The notes below the pieces were generated by a model. It was not told where the DNA came from. It made no database searches and worked only from the letters and a program-made list of their open reading frames with translations. 52,494 bases of DNA from assembly GCA_937883785.1 (NCBI GenBank), contig CALGDE010000160.1:1-52494 (forward strand). Reading direction: 5' to 3'. The first letter of the stretch is position 1. Each line of letters starts with the position of its first letter. Made by a program: the position numbers and the translations under genes. Source of the DNA: an uncultured cyanobacterium. GTDB lineage: Bacteria; Cyanobacteriota; Cyanobacteriia; CACIAM-69d. Below are positions 32,273-40,089 of this stretch, piece after piece.

Positions 32273-33973
32273 TCAAGTTAGCCAGTTCACCAGCAGGCTC
32301 GGGGCCGGGAGCAGCACCATGGCGGCGATCGCCAAGGTCACCAGCCCTACGAAATCCCGCCCGTTGTCCAGGGGAGATACATCATTTAGCGCAGGGCGAT
32401 CGCCAGCAGGAACGAAAAATAACATTAGGGCCACCAGTAGAAATTCCGTGCGCACTAAAGATAAAAGCAGCAGCACCAAACGGGTCACCTGCCCCACAAT
32501 GGCACCCACCCGCTGCCCCACCATGGCGTGGATAATGCGCCCGCCGCTCAGGGAACCAATGGGCAACAGCTTAAGGGTGGTGAACCATAGCCCCACGTAG
32601 CCGGCGATCGCCAATGGCTGCAACGCCAAACCCTGGGACGGGGCGGGGAAACTGGGCAAGGCTAATTTACTCAGCAGCAGCAACAGCAGGGAACTGCGCG
32701 GGTCCAGAGCATTTACGTTAAACACATTTAGCACCCGCGCTGTGTTTTCCAGGGGCACCAAAGTGGACTGGCTTAGCCCAAAGCCAAGCACCGGCAGCGC
32801 TACCAACAGCCCCAACAAAGTACCCACCACACTGAGGTCTAAAAGAGCTTTGCGGTGAGGGATAGGACCTCGCAGCTGGGAAAAAGCCCCAAAGGTGCCC
32901 AGGAAAAACGGGGCGGGAATAAAGTAAGGCAGCACGGCGGGAATTCGGTGTCGCAGAGCCATTAAATAGTTACTACCTTCGTGGGCTAGAAAAATAGCCA
33001 CCAGGGCTAGGCTATAGGGCACACCGCGCTGGAGAAACGCCCAATCCCGCTGTAGCCCCACCTGGTTGTTAACAATTTCTGCCCCCATCACCGTGGTGGT
33101 GAACAGGGTAAGTATTAATAACAGCGGCGCTATAAGGAACTGGTACGTCACAAACCATCGCCCCTGCTGCTGCACAACGGCATCGTCGGGGGACGCCACG
33201 GCAAACTTATTGCCCACCGTATTTTCCATCGCTTTGTCGCCCATCCTTTTGACCCCGTCTTTTAGGTTGGCGAGATCGTAGGCAGACGACGTGGTTTTGG
33301 CGTAAGGGTTCGGCACGATCGCAAAAAACGGTTTCCCATGGCGCCCTTCCTGTAGCAGCAGCAGAAAGCGATCGCTAAAAGTTTGGGACAGTTTTTTCCC
33401 GATGGTGTCGTAGGCGGCTTCGGCATTGGTGCGCAGTTGACCGTGGCAAATGGCTACCTGGGGGCGATACTCCACCTGGCGCAGGTAAAACGTGGACCAG
33501 GAAAAACAGGCTTCCAGACGCTGTTCTTCCTGTTGGTCCAGCAATCGCGGTATTTTGGTTTCCAGCTTGCCCTCCAGGGCTTCGCGAATGGTGGAAAAAG
33601 TAGGTGGCTTGTTGAAATCACCGGCAGGCGTACCGTCCTTTTGGGGTGCATTTTCCCCTTCGATGTTCCCTTGACCGGCGTTCTCACCGGAGCTAGTGGT
33701 GGCACCCTTGGGACCGCCGTTAGATTCGCCAGGCGATCGCCCCCATTGCACCAGCACTGCGTATAGCACCGGGCACACTAAAAAGGGCACCACTGCCAAG
33801 GCTGGCGGTAACGGGCGATCATTGCCGTTTACCAGAAACCAAGTGGTCCAAATTAGCGCCGGGGTCATCATCACTAACCACAGCACCCACACCGATGTTT
33901 TGGTGAAACCGCCTACGCTTTGTTTAACGACCCAGTAGGCCATCAATCCCACCAACAAAAGCCAAAAAATCAT
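32273..33973 (-). CDS. Site-2 protease-family (EGY-like) membrane protein with degraded metal site
   Basis: This protein of about 566 residues aligns with cyanobacterial and plastid EGY-type S2P metalloproteases. Two N-terminal helices, a Gly/Asn-rich linker (about 78-125) and a soluble domain (about 126-270) precede the membrane core. The core shows FLAHEGSNYLMALRHRI, then PYFIPAPFFLGTFGAFSQ, and LKLLPIGSLSGGRIIHAM, all in the expected order. But the zinc motif HExxH is HEGSN (331-335), losing the second histidine, and the usual LDGGR is LSGGR (475-479), losing the aspartate. Proteolysis is thus unlikely. ATG 33973 is chosen; it is only four bases from the start of the divergent gene. Confidence 0.85.
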   Translation of the reverse strand: MIFWLLLVGLMAYWVVKQSVGGFTKTSVWVLWLVMMTPALIWTTWFLVNGNDRPLPPALAVVPFLVCPVLYAVLVQWGRSPGESNGGPKGATTSSGENAGQGNIEGENAPQKDGTPAGDFNKPPTFSTIREALEGKLETKIPRLLDQQEEQRLEACFSWSTFYLRQVEYRPQVAICHGQLRTNAEAAYDTIGKKLSQTFSDRFLLLLQEGRHGKPFFAIVPNPYAKTTSSAYDLANLKDGVKRMGDKAMENTVGNKFAVASPDDAVVQQQGRWFVTYQFLIAPLLLILTLFTTTVMGAEIVNNQVGLQRDWAFLQRGVPYSLALVAIFLAHEGSNYLMALRHRIPAVLPYFIPAPFFLGTFGAFSQLRGPIPHRKALLDLSVVGTLLGLLVALPVLGFGLSQSTLVPLENTARVLNVFNVNALDPRSSLLLLLLSKLALPSFPAPSQGLALQPLAIAGYVGLWFTTLKLLPIGSLSGGRIIHAMVGQRVGAIVGQVTRLVLLLLSLVRTEFLLVALMLFFVPAGDRPALNDVSPLDNGRDFVGLVTLAIAAMVLLPAPSLLVNWLT

Positions 33974-33977
33974 ACCT

Positions 33978-34844
33978 ATGCCCAAACAACCCCAAGCTGC
34001 TTTTGAATCAGTGTTTGCCTTTTCCCCAAACCGGGCAACCCTCGGGGGAACGTCCTACCTTATTTTAGGGAATCGTGCCGATGGGGTTGGGGGCACAACG
34101 GGAGAACCGGGACCAAACTTAAAGTCCGGTAATGGGGATTTATCATCATCAGATTTATCGTTACCAGGCAACGGCTTACAGGAGAGTGGCCATCCTAGCC
34201 TTTACCTACAGGGCAACTGCTTAATTGATTGTCCTCCGTGGGATGAGGGTATGGCAGAACTGCTGCGGGAGCGGGGGGGCATTGATTGGTTCGTGATTAC
34301 CCACCGTGACGGCATTGCCACCTTAAAAACCGTGCGGGATATTCAAAACGCTTTTAATTGCCGAGTAATTATCCAGGAGCAGGAGGCTTATCTATTACCG
34401 GGGCTAGAGCTAAATACTTTTCATCGGGATCTGGCGATCGCCGCTGACCTACAGGTCATTTGGACTCCCGGCTACTCCCCCGGCTCAAGCTGTGTGTATC
34501 TTAATCGCCACGGCGGTATTCTATTTAGCGGCCGCCATCTGTTGCCCACTCCCGAAGGCAAGCTACGCCCCCAGCGCCAGCCAAAAACCTTTCATTGGCC
34601 GCGTCAGTTACAGCATGTGGAAGTGTTGCGATCGCGTTTCACTGCCCATACCTTGCAACATTGCTGTCCCGGGGCCAACGTGGGCTTTTTGAAAAATTCG
34701 GCAAAAGATACCGCCGCAAACAGCGGCCCCCCAGAAGGCGACACCCAAGGCAAAGGTACCCAAGCCCCTCCAAAATCTGGCAAAGCCATATATAACACCG
34801 CTTACGAGCAACTGACCCAAAGCCTTGAAACGTTCAAGGTGTAA
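33978..34844 (+). CDS. Metallo-beta-lactamase-fold protein with degenerate metal site
   Basis: This 288-residue protein has the order of the MBL fold: an opening FAFSPNRATLGGTSYLI, a strand with GNCLIDCPP, WFVITHRDGIATLK (about 105-117) in place of the THxHxDH motif, TPGYSPGSSCVYL (163-175) in place of TPGHTPG, and ILFSGRHLLP (181-190) where active enzymes have a GD. Most metal ligands are therefore changed. A Gly/Ser/Asn insertion (about 32-70) and a charged tail are unusual. It may be a binding protein rather than a hydrolase. The start is constrained because the fold begins about residue 12. No classic ribosome binding site is visible. Confidence 0.8.
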   Translation: MPKQPQAAFESVFAFSPNRATLGGTSYLILGNRADGVGGTTGEPGPNLKSGNGDLSSSDLSLPGNGLQESGHPSLYLQGNCLIDCPPWDEGMAELLRERGGIDWFVITHRDGIATLKTVRDIQNAFNCRVIIQEQEAYLLPGLELNTFHRDLAIAADLQVIWTPGYSPGSSCVYLNRHGGILFSGRHLLPTPEGKLRPQRQPKTFHWPRQLQHVEVLRSRFTAHTLQHCCPGANVGFLKNSAKDTAANSGPPEGDTQGKGTQAPPKSGKAIYNTAYEQLTQSLETFKV

Positions 34845-35227
34845 CCGATCAGGTTACGGACCACCATACCGAGCACGCCATTAGTGGACATTGCCGGCTG
34901 CGTTGTCTAGAGGCTGTTTGCCTCTTAAATTTTAAGATCTTTGCCTGTGGAGCGTAAGCTCCTCGATGTTTTGTGGTGAGAAGGAAGATGCCCCCCTGTG
35001 TAACGCTTCTGAGACTTAACCAATGACTACGCCACGCACTCACCCCACAGTGTCGATAAACTGCGTTGACGCTGTGCAGATTGTCAATATTTTCTGCAAA
35101 ACGTCAACAATTGTAGTAATCTTCCAGGGGAGATGCCTAACCTCTACTCAACAAAATTAACGGGACCAATTACCGCGTCAATGTCATTAAATTTCAGCAC
35201 GCCCAGTAAGTTGCTCCTAGTTCGTGT
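34845..35227. other. Structured intergenic region
   Basis: This 383-base gap holds AGAGGC-TGTTT-GCCTCT (34909-34925), followed by TAAATTTT, a possible weak terminator for the MBL-fold gene. GGAGC-GTAA-GCTCC (34949-34962) is a perfect stem with a GNRA loop. Further, TTTTGTGGTGAG (about 34968-34979) can pair with CTCACCCCACAG (about 35040-35051). The region may encode a structured RNA; no open frame is supported. Confidence 0.45.
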
Positions 35228-37033
35228 ATGACGCTGTTCCAAGTTCCCTTTAAGAAACCAGCTTCCCAGCGCAAAACCGTCGGGCGCGCCAAGCAAGGAT
35301 TGACCTTGATGGTGCTCGCCTCGCTACTGATTTTCGGCGGTTTAGCCCAGCGTCTGTATTATCTACAGCTAGTTAAGGGCGAGACCTTTAGCGAGAAAGC
35401 TGACGATAATCGCATTCAAACCGTGCCCCAGGTGCCCAGTCGGGGCAATATGTTTGACCGCAACGGTGATTTGCTTGCTGCTAGTCAGCTAAGCAATACT
35501 GTTTCCATCTGGCGCACCGCTGTTAATGGTCCTAACTGGTTAACGTTGCGGCGCATTCTGTCTGACGTTCTAGATTTAAAGGAAGAGGAAATCCAAGAGC
35601 GTGTGGATCGGGTTGAGTACGAATCCCGCTTTCTGATTACCCTTGCCAATAACGTTCCTCCTGTTCAGGTGACCAACCTGCTGGAACAAACCAGTGAATT
35701 TGGCGGCATTGAAGTTTCCCGGCGATCCACCCGCAGTTATCCCCAGGGAGAACTGGCGGCTCAAACCATTGGCTACATTGGCGAAATCAGCCAAGAGGAG
35801 CTGGATAAGGCACGCGACGAAGGGAGTTTGCGGCGAACGGGATATCGCTATGGGGATATTGTTGGCAAGACGGGTTTAGAAAGGGCTCTAGAGCAGCGCC
35901 TGCGAGGAAAAACTGGGCGGCAGCGGGTGGAAATTAACGGACAAGGGGAACTTTTGGAGGTTTTGGAAGAGCGTCCCCCTGTGCCTGGTGAAGATTTAAC
36001 GTTGACTCTGGATATAAATCTCCAGCGCGCGGCGGAAAAGGCTTTGGGAAGCCGCCTGGGCGCGGTGGTTGCGTTGAATCCCAATAATGGCGAGGTGTAC
36101 GCGATCGCCAGTCAGCCCACCTTTGACCCCAATATTTTTACTCGACGCGTTGACGAGGAAACCTGGCAGAACGTCCAGGCGAAGAAATTCCCCTTTTTGA
36201 ACCGTGCCCTGAGGGTGTACCCTCCCGCCAGTACTTTTAAGGTGGCTACGGCGATCGCCGCCTTAGAATCCAACGCCATGGGCTCCGGCGCTATTTTGCA
36301 CACTCGCCCCTACTTAGCCACTGGGGGCACCAAAGTATGGGAATGGAATAAAGCTGGCTTTGGCTCCATTGGTTGGACCACCGCCATGGCTTGGAGCAGC
36401 AATACCTTTTTTGGACAAACGGGCATTCGTACGGGGGAAGATCAGCTATTGGCCTGGTCCCGTCGATTAGGTTTTGGCTCGAAAAGTGGCATTGAAGTGG
36501 GATATGAAGAGTCCCCTGGGCTAGTGCCATCGCCCCAGTGGAAGCTGCAAAATCGTGGCAAGAAATGGCACGATATTGACACCGTTAATACCTCCATTGG
36601 ACAGGGGTATTTACAGGCCTCTCCCATGCAGGTGGCGGTTCTTTTTGCGGCGATCGCCAACGGCGGCAAACGGATTCAGCCCCATCTGGTGCAGGACAAT
36701 AAGCCGGATTCCGCTTATCAAACGGACTTAGACCTGGAAAGCTCCACCCTGGAAACGGTGCGGCGATCACTGCGGGCCGTCGTAACCAGCGGCACCGGCA
36801 AAGCTTTATCAGGCGGACTGCCCCCTGTTGCTGGAAAGAGCGGCACCGCTGAGGATCCTCCCCGCGAAACCCACGCCTGGTTTGCAGGCTACGCCCCTTT
36901 CGATAAGCCTGAAATTGTAGTTGTCGCTTTTGTAGAAAATGGTGGCGGTGGCGGTAGCGTTGCTGGACCCGTCACCCGCCAAGTTTTCGCCGCTTATTTT
37001 GCTCAGAAAGAAAAGGGGCAGTGGCAGAAATAA
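35228..37033 (+). CDS. mrdA: Penicillin-binding protein 2 (class B transpeptidase)
   Basis: This 601-residue inner-membrane transpeptidase crosslinks peptidoglycan during cell elongation with RodA and MreB. One N-terminal membrane helix (about 24-44) is followed by a dimerisation domain with PSRGNMFDRNG (70-80) and the IVGKTGLERALEQRLRG block. The transpeptidase motifs are complete: STFK (335-338), SSN (390-392) and KSGT (537-540). The length is in the normal PBP2 range, shorter than E. coli. rodA and mreBCD are not in the window. An alternative assignment to PBP3/FtsI is less likely because of the PBP2-type spacing. A 14-base palindrome lies right after the stop. Confidence 0.92.
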   Translation: MTLFQVPFKKPASQRKTVGRAKQGLTLMVLASLLIFGGLAQRLYYLQLVKGETFSEKADDNRIQTVPQVPSRGNMFDRNGDLLAASQLSNTVSIWRTAVNGPNWLTLRRILSDVLDLKEEEIQERVDRVEYESRFLITLANNVPPVQVTNLLEQTSEFGGIEVSRRSTRSYPQGELAAQTIGYIGEISQEELDKARDEGSLRRTGYRYGDIVGKTGLERALEQRLRGKTGRQRVEINGQGELLEVLEERPPVPGEDLTLTLDINLQRAAEKALGSRLGAVVALNPNNGEVYAIASQPTFDPNIFTRRVDEETWQNVQAKKFPFLNRALRVYPPASTFKVATAIAALESNAMGSGAILHTRPYLATGGTKVWEWNKAGFGSIGWTTAMAWSSNTFFGQTGIRTGEDQLLAWSRRLGFGSKSGIEVGYEESPGLVPSPQWKLQNRGKKWHDIDTVNTSIGQGYLQASPMQVAVLFAAIANGGKRIQPHLVQDNKPDSAYQTDLDLESSTLETVRRSLRAVVTSGTGKALSGGLPPVAGKSGTAEDPPRETHAWFAGYAPFDKPEIVVVAFVENGGGGGSVAGPVTRQVFAAYFAQKEKGQWQK

Positions 37034-37683
37034 TGCTGATATCAGCAATCTGTCGTGATCTCCGAAATGGCGGAAGCCATTGGAAGTCCTGCTGAGAAGC
37101 TGAGAAGGCGATCCCAAACACAGTATTTCCCTGGTCCTCTGACCTAAAGCTTGAACACAAGCCTGCGAGCGTAAAAAAGCCCTTTAAGCTTGCGCTTTCG
37201 AAAAGGCAAAAAAATTAATTTAGTTAGGAATTTGATGGTTTTTAAGGTTGCCTGTGGAACTATTATGATTAGTGCAGGGTGACTTATTAAACACGCCTCA
37301 AGCTTTGTTCCACTTAATGTGCTACCCGTTCGCGCTGTTCCGAGTCTATTGGGCTCCTCGTTTCCGTCACTTCCCTGTCAGGGAGAATTGTTAGGGAGAT
37401 CAATGTCGCTAGTCGCTTATATCGCCGCTAAGCACAGTAAAAACAGTTTCAAAATTTAAACCTGTTCCCAAGCTCGCCTTCACCGTGATGCAGTGCCTTC
37501 CAGGGCGGTATAGATTTTGACTGTGATTTTCTGCGTGCTTATTTCTAAAAGTTAGCGATCGCTTCCGGCTGAAGCCGTGGACGAGTAGTAAGGAACTGAG
37601 TGGTAGCCTAACTTCTGCCGTTGTTTGTAAGTTCACTCTTACGCCTAGATCTAGTAGCCGTACCATCCACACGAAAAGCGTCC
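37034..37683. other. Intergenic region with palindrome and minus-strand terminator-like hairpin
   Basis: This gap of about 650 bases contains TGCTGATATCAGCA (37034-37047), a perfect palindrome starting immediately after the mrdA stop, a small hairpin GCTTG-AACA-CAAGC (37149-37162) and a hairpin with a T-run on the minus strand (37173-37207). No gene is supported on the plus strand. A 94-codon minus frame (37409-37693) starts inside the next gene and is doubtful. Confidence 0.5.
37173..37207 (-). terminator. Minus-strand terminator-like hairpin with GNRA loop
   Basis: On the minus strand, GCCTTT, a TCGA bulge and AAGC-GCAA-GCTT close with AAAGGGC and are followed by TTTTTT. This looks like an intrinsic terminator for leftward transcription, yet no leftward gene is seen directly upstream. 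It may end an unannotated small RNA or antisense transcript. Confidence 0.5.
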
Positions 37684-39654
37684 ATGACAGCAAATTTAGT
37701 TCTTGATCCTGTTGACCAACTTGTAACAGTTTCTGGTGACGACACGCCTACCCCTTCGGTTCTGTGGGACAGGGCGATCCAGCAAGCCGTAATTAATAAT
37801 GAACGTCCCCCTGGACCCACCATCGCGTCCCGTCTCTACGGACTCACTCACACGGCAATGTACGATGCCTGGGCTGCTTATGACTCTGTAGCGGTAGCCA
37901 CCCAACTCTGGGATAACCTTCAACGTCCCGCCAGTGAGAATACTGACGCAAACAAGGCCGCAGCCATGAGCTATGCAGCCTACCGAGTGGCAACGGAGAT
38001 ATTACCCACCCAACAGCCGATCTTTGATGCTTTGATGAGTGGGTTGGGGCTTGATCCCAACAACACCAGCACTGATATAACCACTCCTGCAGGAATCGGG
38101 AATGTTTCTGCGGAAGCCCTGATGACTATTCGTCGGGTGGATGGCTCGAATCAGCTTAATGGCTTTGCTGACAACACAGGCTATCGCCCCACCAACGCAT
38201 CTTCTGAGGCTGTAACAGATCCCTTCTTTTGGACTCCAGAGCGTGTCCCTATCAACGATCCCAATGGCAGGCTACAGAACTTTCTGACTCCCCATTGGGG
38301 AAATGTGCTGCCTTTCGGGATAAACAGCGGCAGCCAAGTGCGACCTGTTCCTCCAGAGCCTTTTCTTTTACCTGGGGTAGAAGGCGCTGTTAATGCTCAA
38401 ACTCGCACCATTACTTTGGCTGATGGGTCTCAATTACCGATCACTCCAAACCTTGTTGGAACGATCATCAACCCCGGTTTTATCTCTCAGGCACAGGAGG
38501 TGCTGGACTTTAGCGCCAACCTGACCGACGAACAAAAGTTGATTGCAGAATTTTGGGAAGATGGCGTAGGAACTTCGTTCCCCCCGGGCACCTGGATGAC
38601 CTTTGGTCAATTTGTCTCAGCACGGGACGATAACAGCATTGATCAAGATGCATTGCTATTCTTTGCCTTGGGTAATGCGGTGTTTGACGCTGGAGTCGCC
38701 ACTTGGGAAGCTAAGCGGTTTTATGATTACGCTCGACCGGTTCGTGCTATTCGTGACCTAGGTGCGCTGGGGCTGATTGGTACTCCCGGTGTGGATGAGG
38801 TGACCGGTGAAACGGGAAATGTTGTCCGTGCCTGGACTCCCGAAAGTAACCGAACCCAGACGATTTTAGCTGAGAACTTCTTGACCTATCAAACGCCAGG
38901 AGGAGACCCTTCGCCGCCGTTTTCAGAATACACATCCGGTCACAGCGCCTTTAGTGCGTCCGGCGCAACGGTATTAGAGTTATTTACCGGTAGTGACGAA
39001 TTTGGTGGGTCGGTGACCTTTGCTCCGGGGCAGTCTCGCTTTGAGCCGGGGGTAACCCCTCAGCAAACCACTACGCTGGCGTGGGAAACCTTCTCCGAAG
39101 CGGGCGACGAAGGCGGAATTTCCCGACTCTATGGCGGTATCCACTTTGAAGATGGGGATATTAACGGTCGTACCATTGGCCGCAACGTCGGTACGGCGGC
39201 TTGGGCGCGGGCTAGTGGATATGCAGGACTTGGACAGTCTGGCTTCACGTTGCTGCGGGGCTCTGCTGCTGGCGAGGTGTTGACGTCTCCTGATGGTGCG
39301 CTTTTTGCTGCCGGTTTTGAAGGGGATGACGTGCTGGTGGGCGGCAACGCTGATGATGTGCTTGCCGGTGGCGTCGGCGATGATGTGCTGCTGGGTAACG
39401 GTGGTGCTGATTTGTATGCGATCGCTCCCGGTGAAGGGGCTGATGTGGTTGTGGACTTTGCCGATGGTAGCGATCGCATCCTTCTCAACGGTGGCTTAAC
39501 CTTTGAGGGGCTGTCCTTCGCCGACGCGACCCTAACGGTGCCTGGTGTGGGTGCTGTGCCTGTGGCGGAAATCCGCAGCGGTTCCGAAGTGTTGGCTCGA
39601 TTGGCGAATGTGTCCGCTAGCGCCCTAGGTGCAGCTGATTTTCTGACGGCTTAA
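37684..39654 (+). CDS. Vanadium-dependent haloperoxidase-like (PAP2) protein with RTX-like tail
   Basis: This 656-residue protein has the vanadium haloperoxidase/PAP2 arrangement: K344 and R345 in EAKRFYDYARPVRAI, the SGHSAF loop (418-423) with the histidine of the phosphate or vanadate pocket, and RLYGGIHFEDGD (481-492) with the final arginine and histidine. The tail (546-576) carries Gly/Asp nonapeptide-like repeats GDDVLVGGN, ADDVLAGG and GDDVLLGNGGAD, like the calcium-binding RTX repeats of type I secreted proteins. No signal peptide is seen, so type I export is plausible. It would oxidise halides with hydrogen peroxide or be a phosphatase. ATG 37684 is used rather than TTG 37621. An intrinsic terminator follows. 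Confidence 0.85.
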   Translation: MTANLVLDPVDQLVTVSGDDTPTPSVLWDRAIQQAVINNERPPGPTIASRLYGLTHTAMYDAWAAYDSVAVATQLWDNLQRPASENTDANKAAAMSYAAYRVATEILPTQQPIFDALMSGLGLDPNNTSTDITTPAGIGNVSAEALMTIRRVDGSNQLNGFADNTGYRPTNASSEAVTDPFFWTPERVPINDPNGRLQNFLTPHWGNVLPFGINSGSQVRPVPPEPFLLPGVEGAVNAQTRTITLADGSQLPITPNLVGTIINPGFISQAQEVLDFSANLTDEQKLIAEFWEDGVGTSFPPGTWMTFGQFVSARDDNSIDQDALLFFALGNAVFDAGVATWEAKRFYDYARPVRAIRDLGALGLIGTPGVDEVTGETGNVVRAWTPESNRTQTILAENFLTYQTPGGDPSPPFSEYTSGHSAFSASGATVLELFTGSDEFGGSVTFAPGQSRFEPGVTPQQTTTLAWETFSEAGDEGGISRLYGGIHFEDGDINGRTIGRNVGTAAWARASGYAGLGQSGFTLLRGSAAGEVLTSPDGALFAAGFEGDDVLVGGNADDVLAGGVGDDVLLGNGGADLYAIAPGEGADVVVDFADGSDRILLNGGLTFEGLSFADATLTVPGVGAVPVAEIRSGSEVLARLANVSASALGAADFLTA

Positions 39655-39748
39655 TAGTGTGGCAAGTTGTGGTGCAGCAAGTTAGTGAGTGCTTGCAGAA
39701 AATCTGGAAGCCCTGAATAAACTCAAAACCACCTTGAGTCAGTAAATT

Positions 39749-39784
39749 CCCCAGCGGCGATAATTGTTGTTGGGGAATTTTATT
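39749..39784 (+). terminator. Terminator after the haloperoxidase gene
   Basis: CCCCAGCGGC (39749-39758) pairs with GTTGTTGGGG (39766-39775), 10 pairs with three G-U, around the loop GATAATT. AATTTTATT follows. A second small stem, ACTCAA with TTGAGT, lies at 39721-39739. Confidence 0.65.
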
Positions 39785-39863
39785 GTATTTCTGACAGGAG
39801 TTACGCAAAGCCCCCTTGCCAAGGGGGAAGCCGGTTTGTTTTTGTCCTCGCAGCCGGCGATCG

Positions 39864-40070
39864 CCAATACGGATGTCAATAAAACCGAAGCCACGAGCTA
39901 CGCGGGCTATTGCATTCCCACAGAGCTGTTTTCCGGCGATCAACGACAATAGCGTCACTGTGTTCGACGGCTCCACCGTCCCTGTGGCCAAACTCCGACA
40001 GGGATCCCAGCTTTTAACAAGATTGGCTAATGTGGCGGCGATCGCCCTGGACGCGTCGGATTTTGTGTGA
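39864..40070 (+). pseudogene. Decayed partial copy of the haloperoxidase gene
   Basis: Two pieces of the upstream haloperoxidase are fused here. In one frame NTDVNKTEATSYAGY (39867-39911) and TELFSGDQ match residues 86-110 of the intact protein (NTDANKAAAMSYAAY, TEILPTQQ). In another frame VPVAKLRQGSQLLTRLANVA (about 39981-40040) and ALDASDF match the intact C-terminus (VPVAEIRSGSEVLARLANVS, ALGAADF). The middle 500 residues are missing and the two halves are in different frames. A tandem duplication followed by internal deletion explains this. It has no start of its own. Confidence 0.8.
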
Positions 40071-40089
40071 TTTTCGATTCTGCTTGGGG

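Noticed and set aside
34849-35043. 64-codon minus-strand frame, considered as a transposase relic
   Set aside because: No transposase motif or terminal repeats were found. The region is better explained by hairpins.
37409-37693. 94-codon minus-strand frame upstream of the haloperoxidase
   Set aside because: Its start lies within the haloperoxidase coding region and its sequence looks random. A minus-strand RNA remains possible because of the terminator at 37173-37207.
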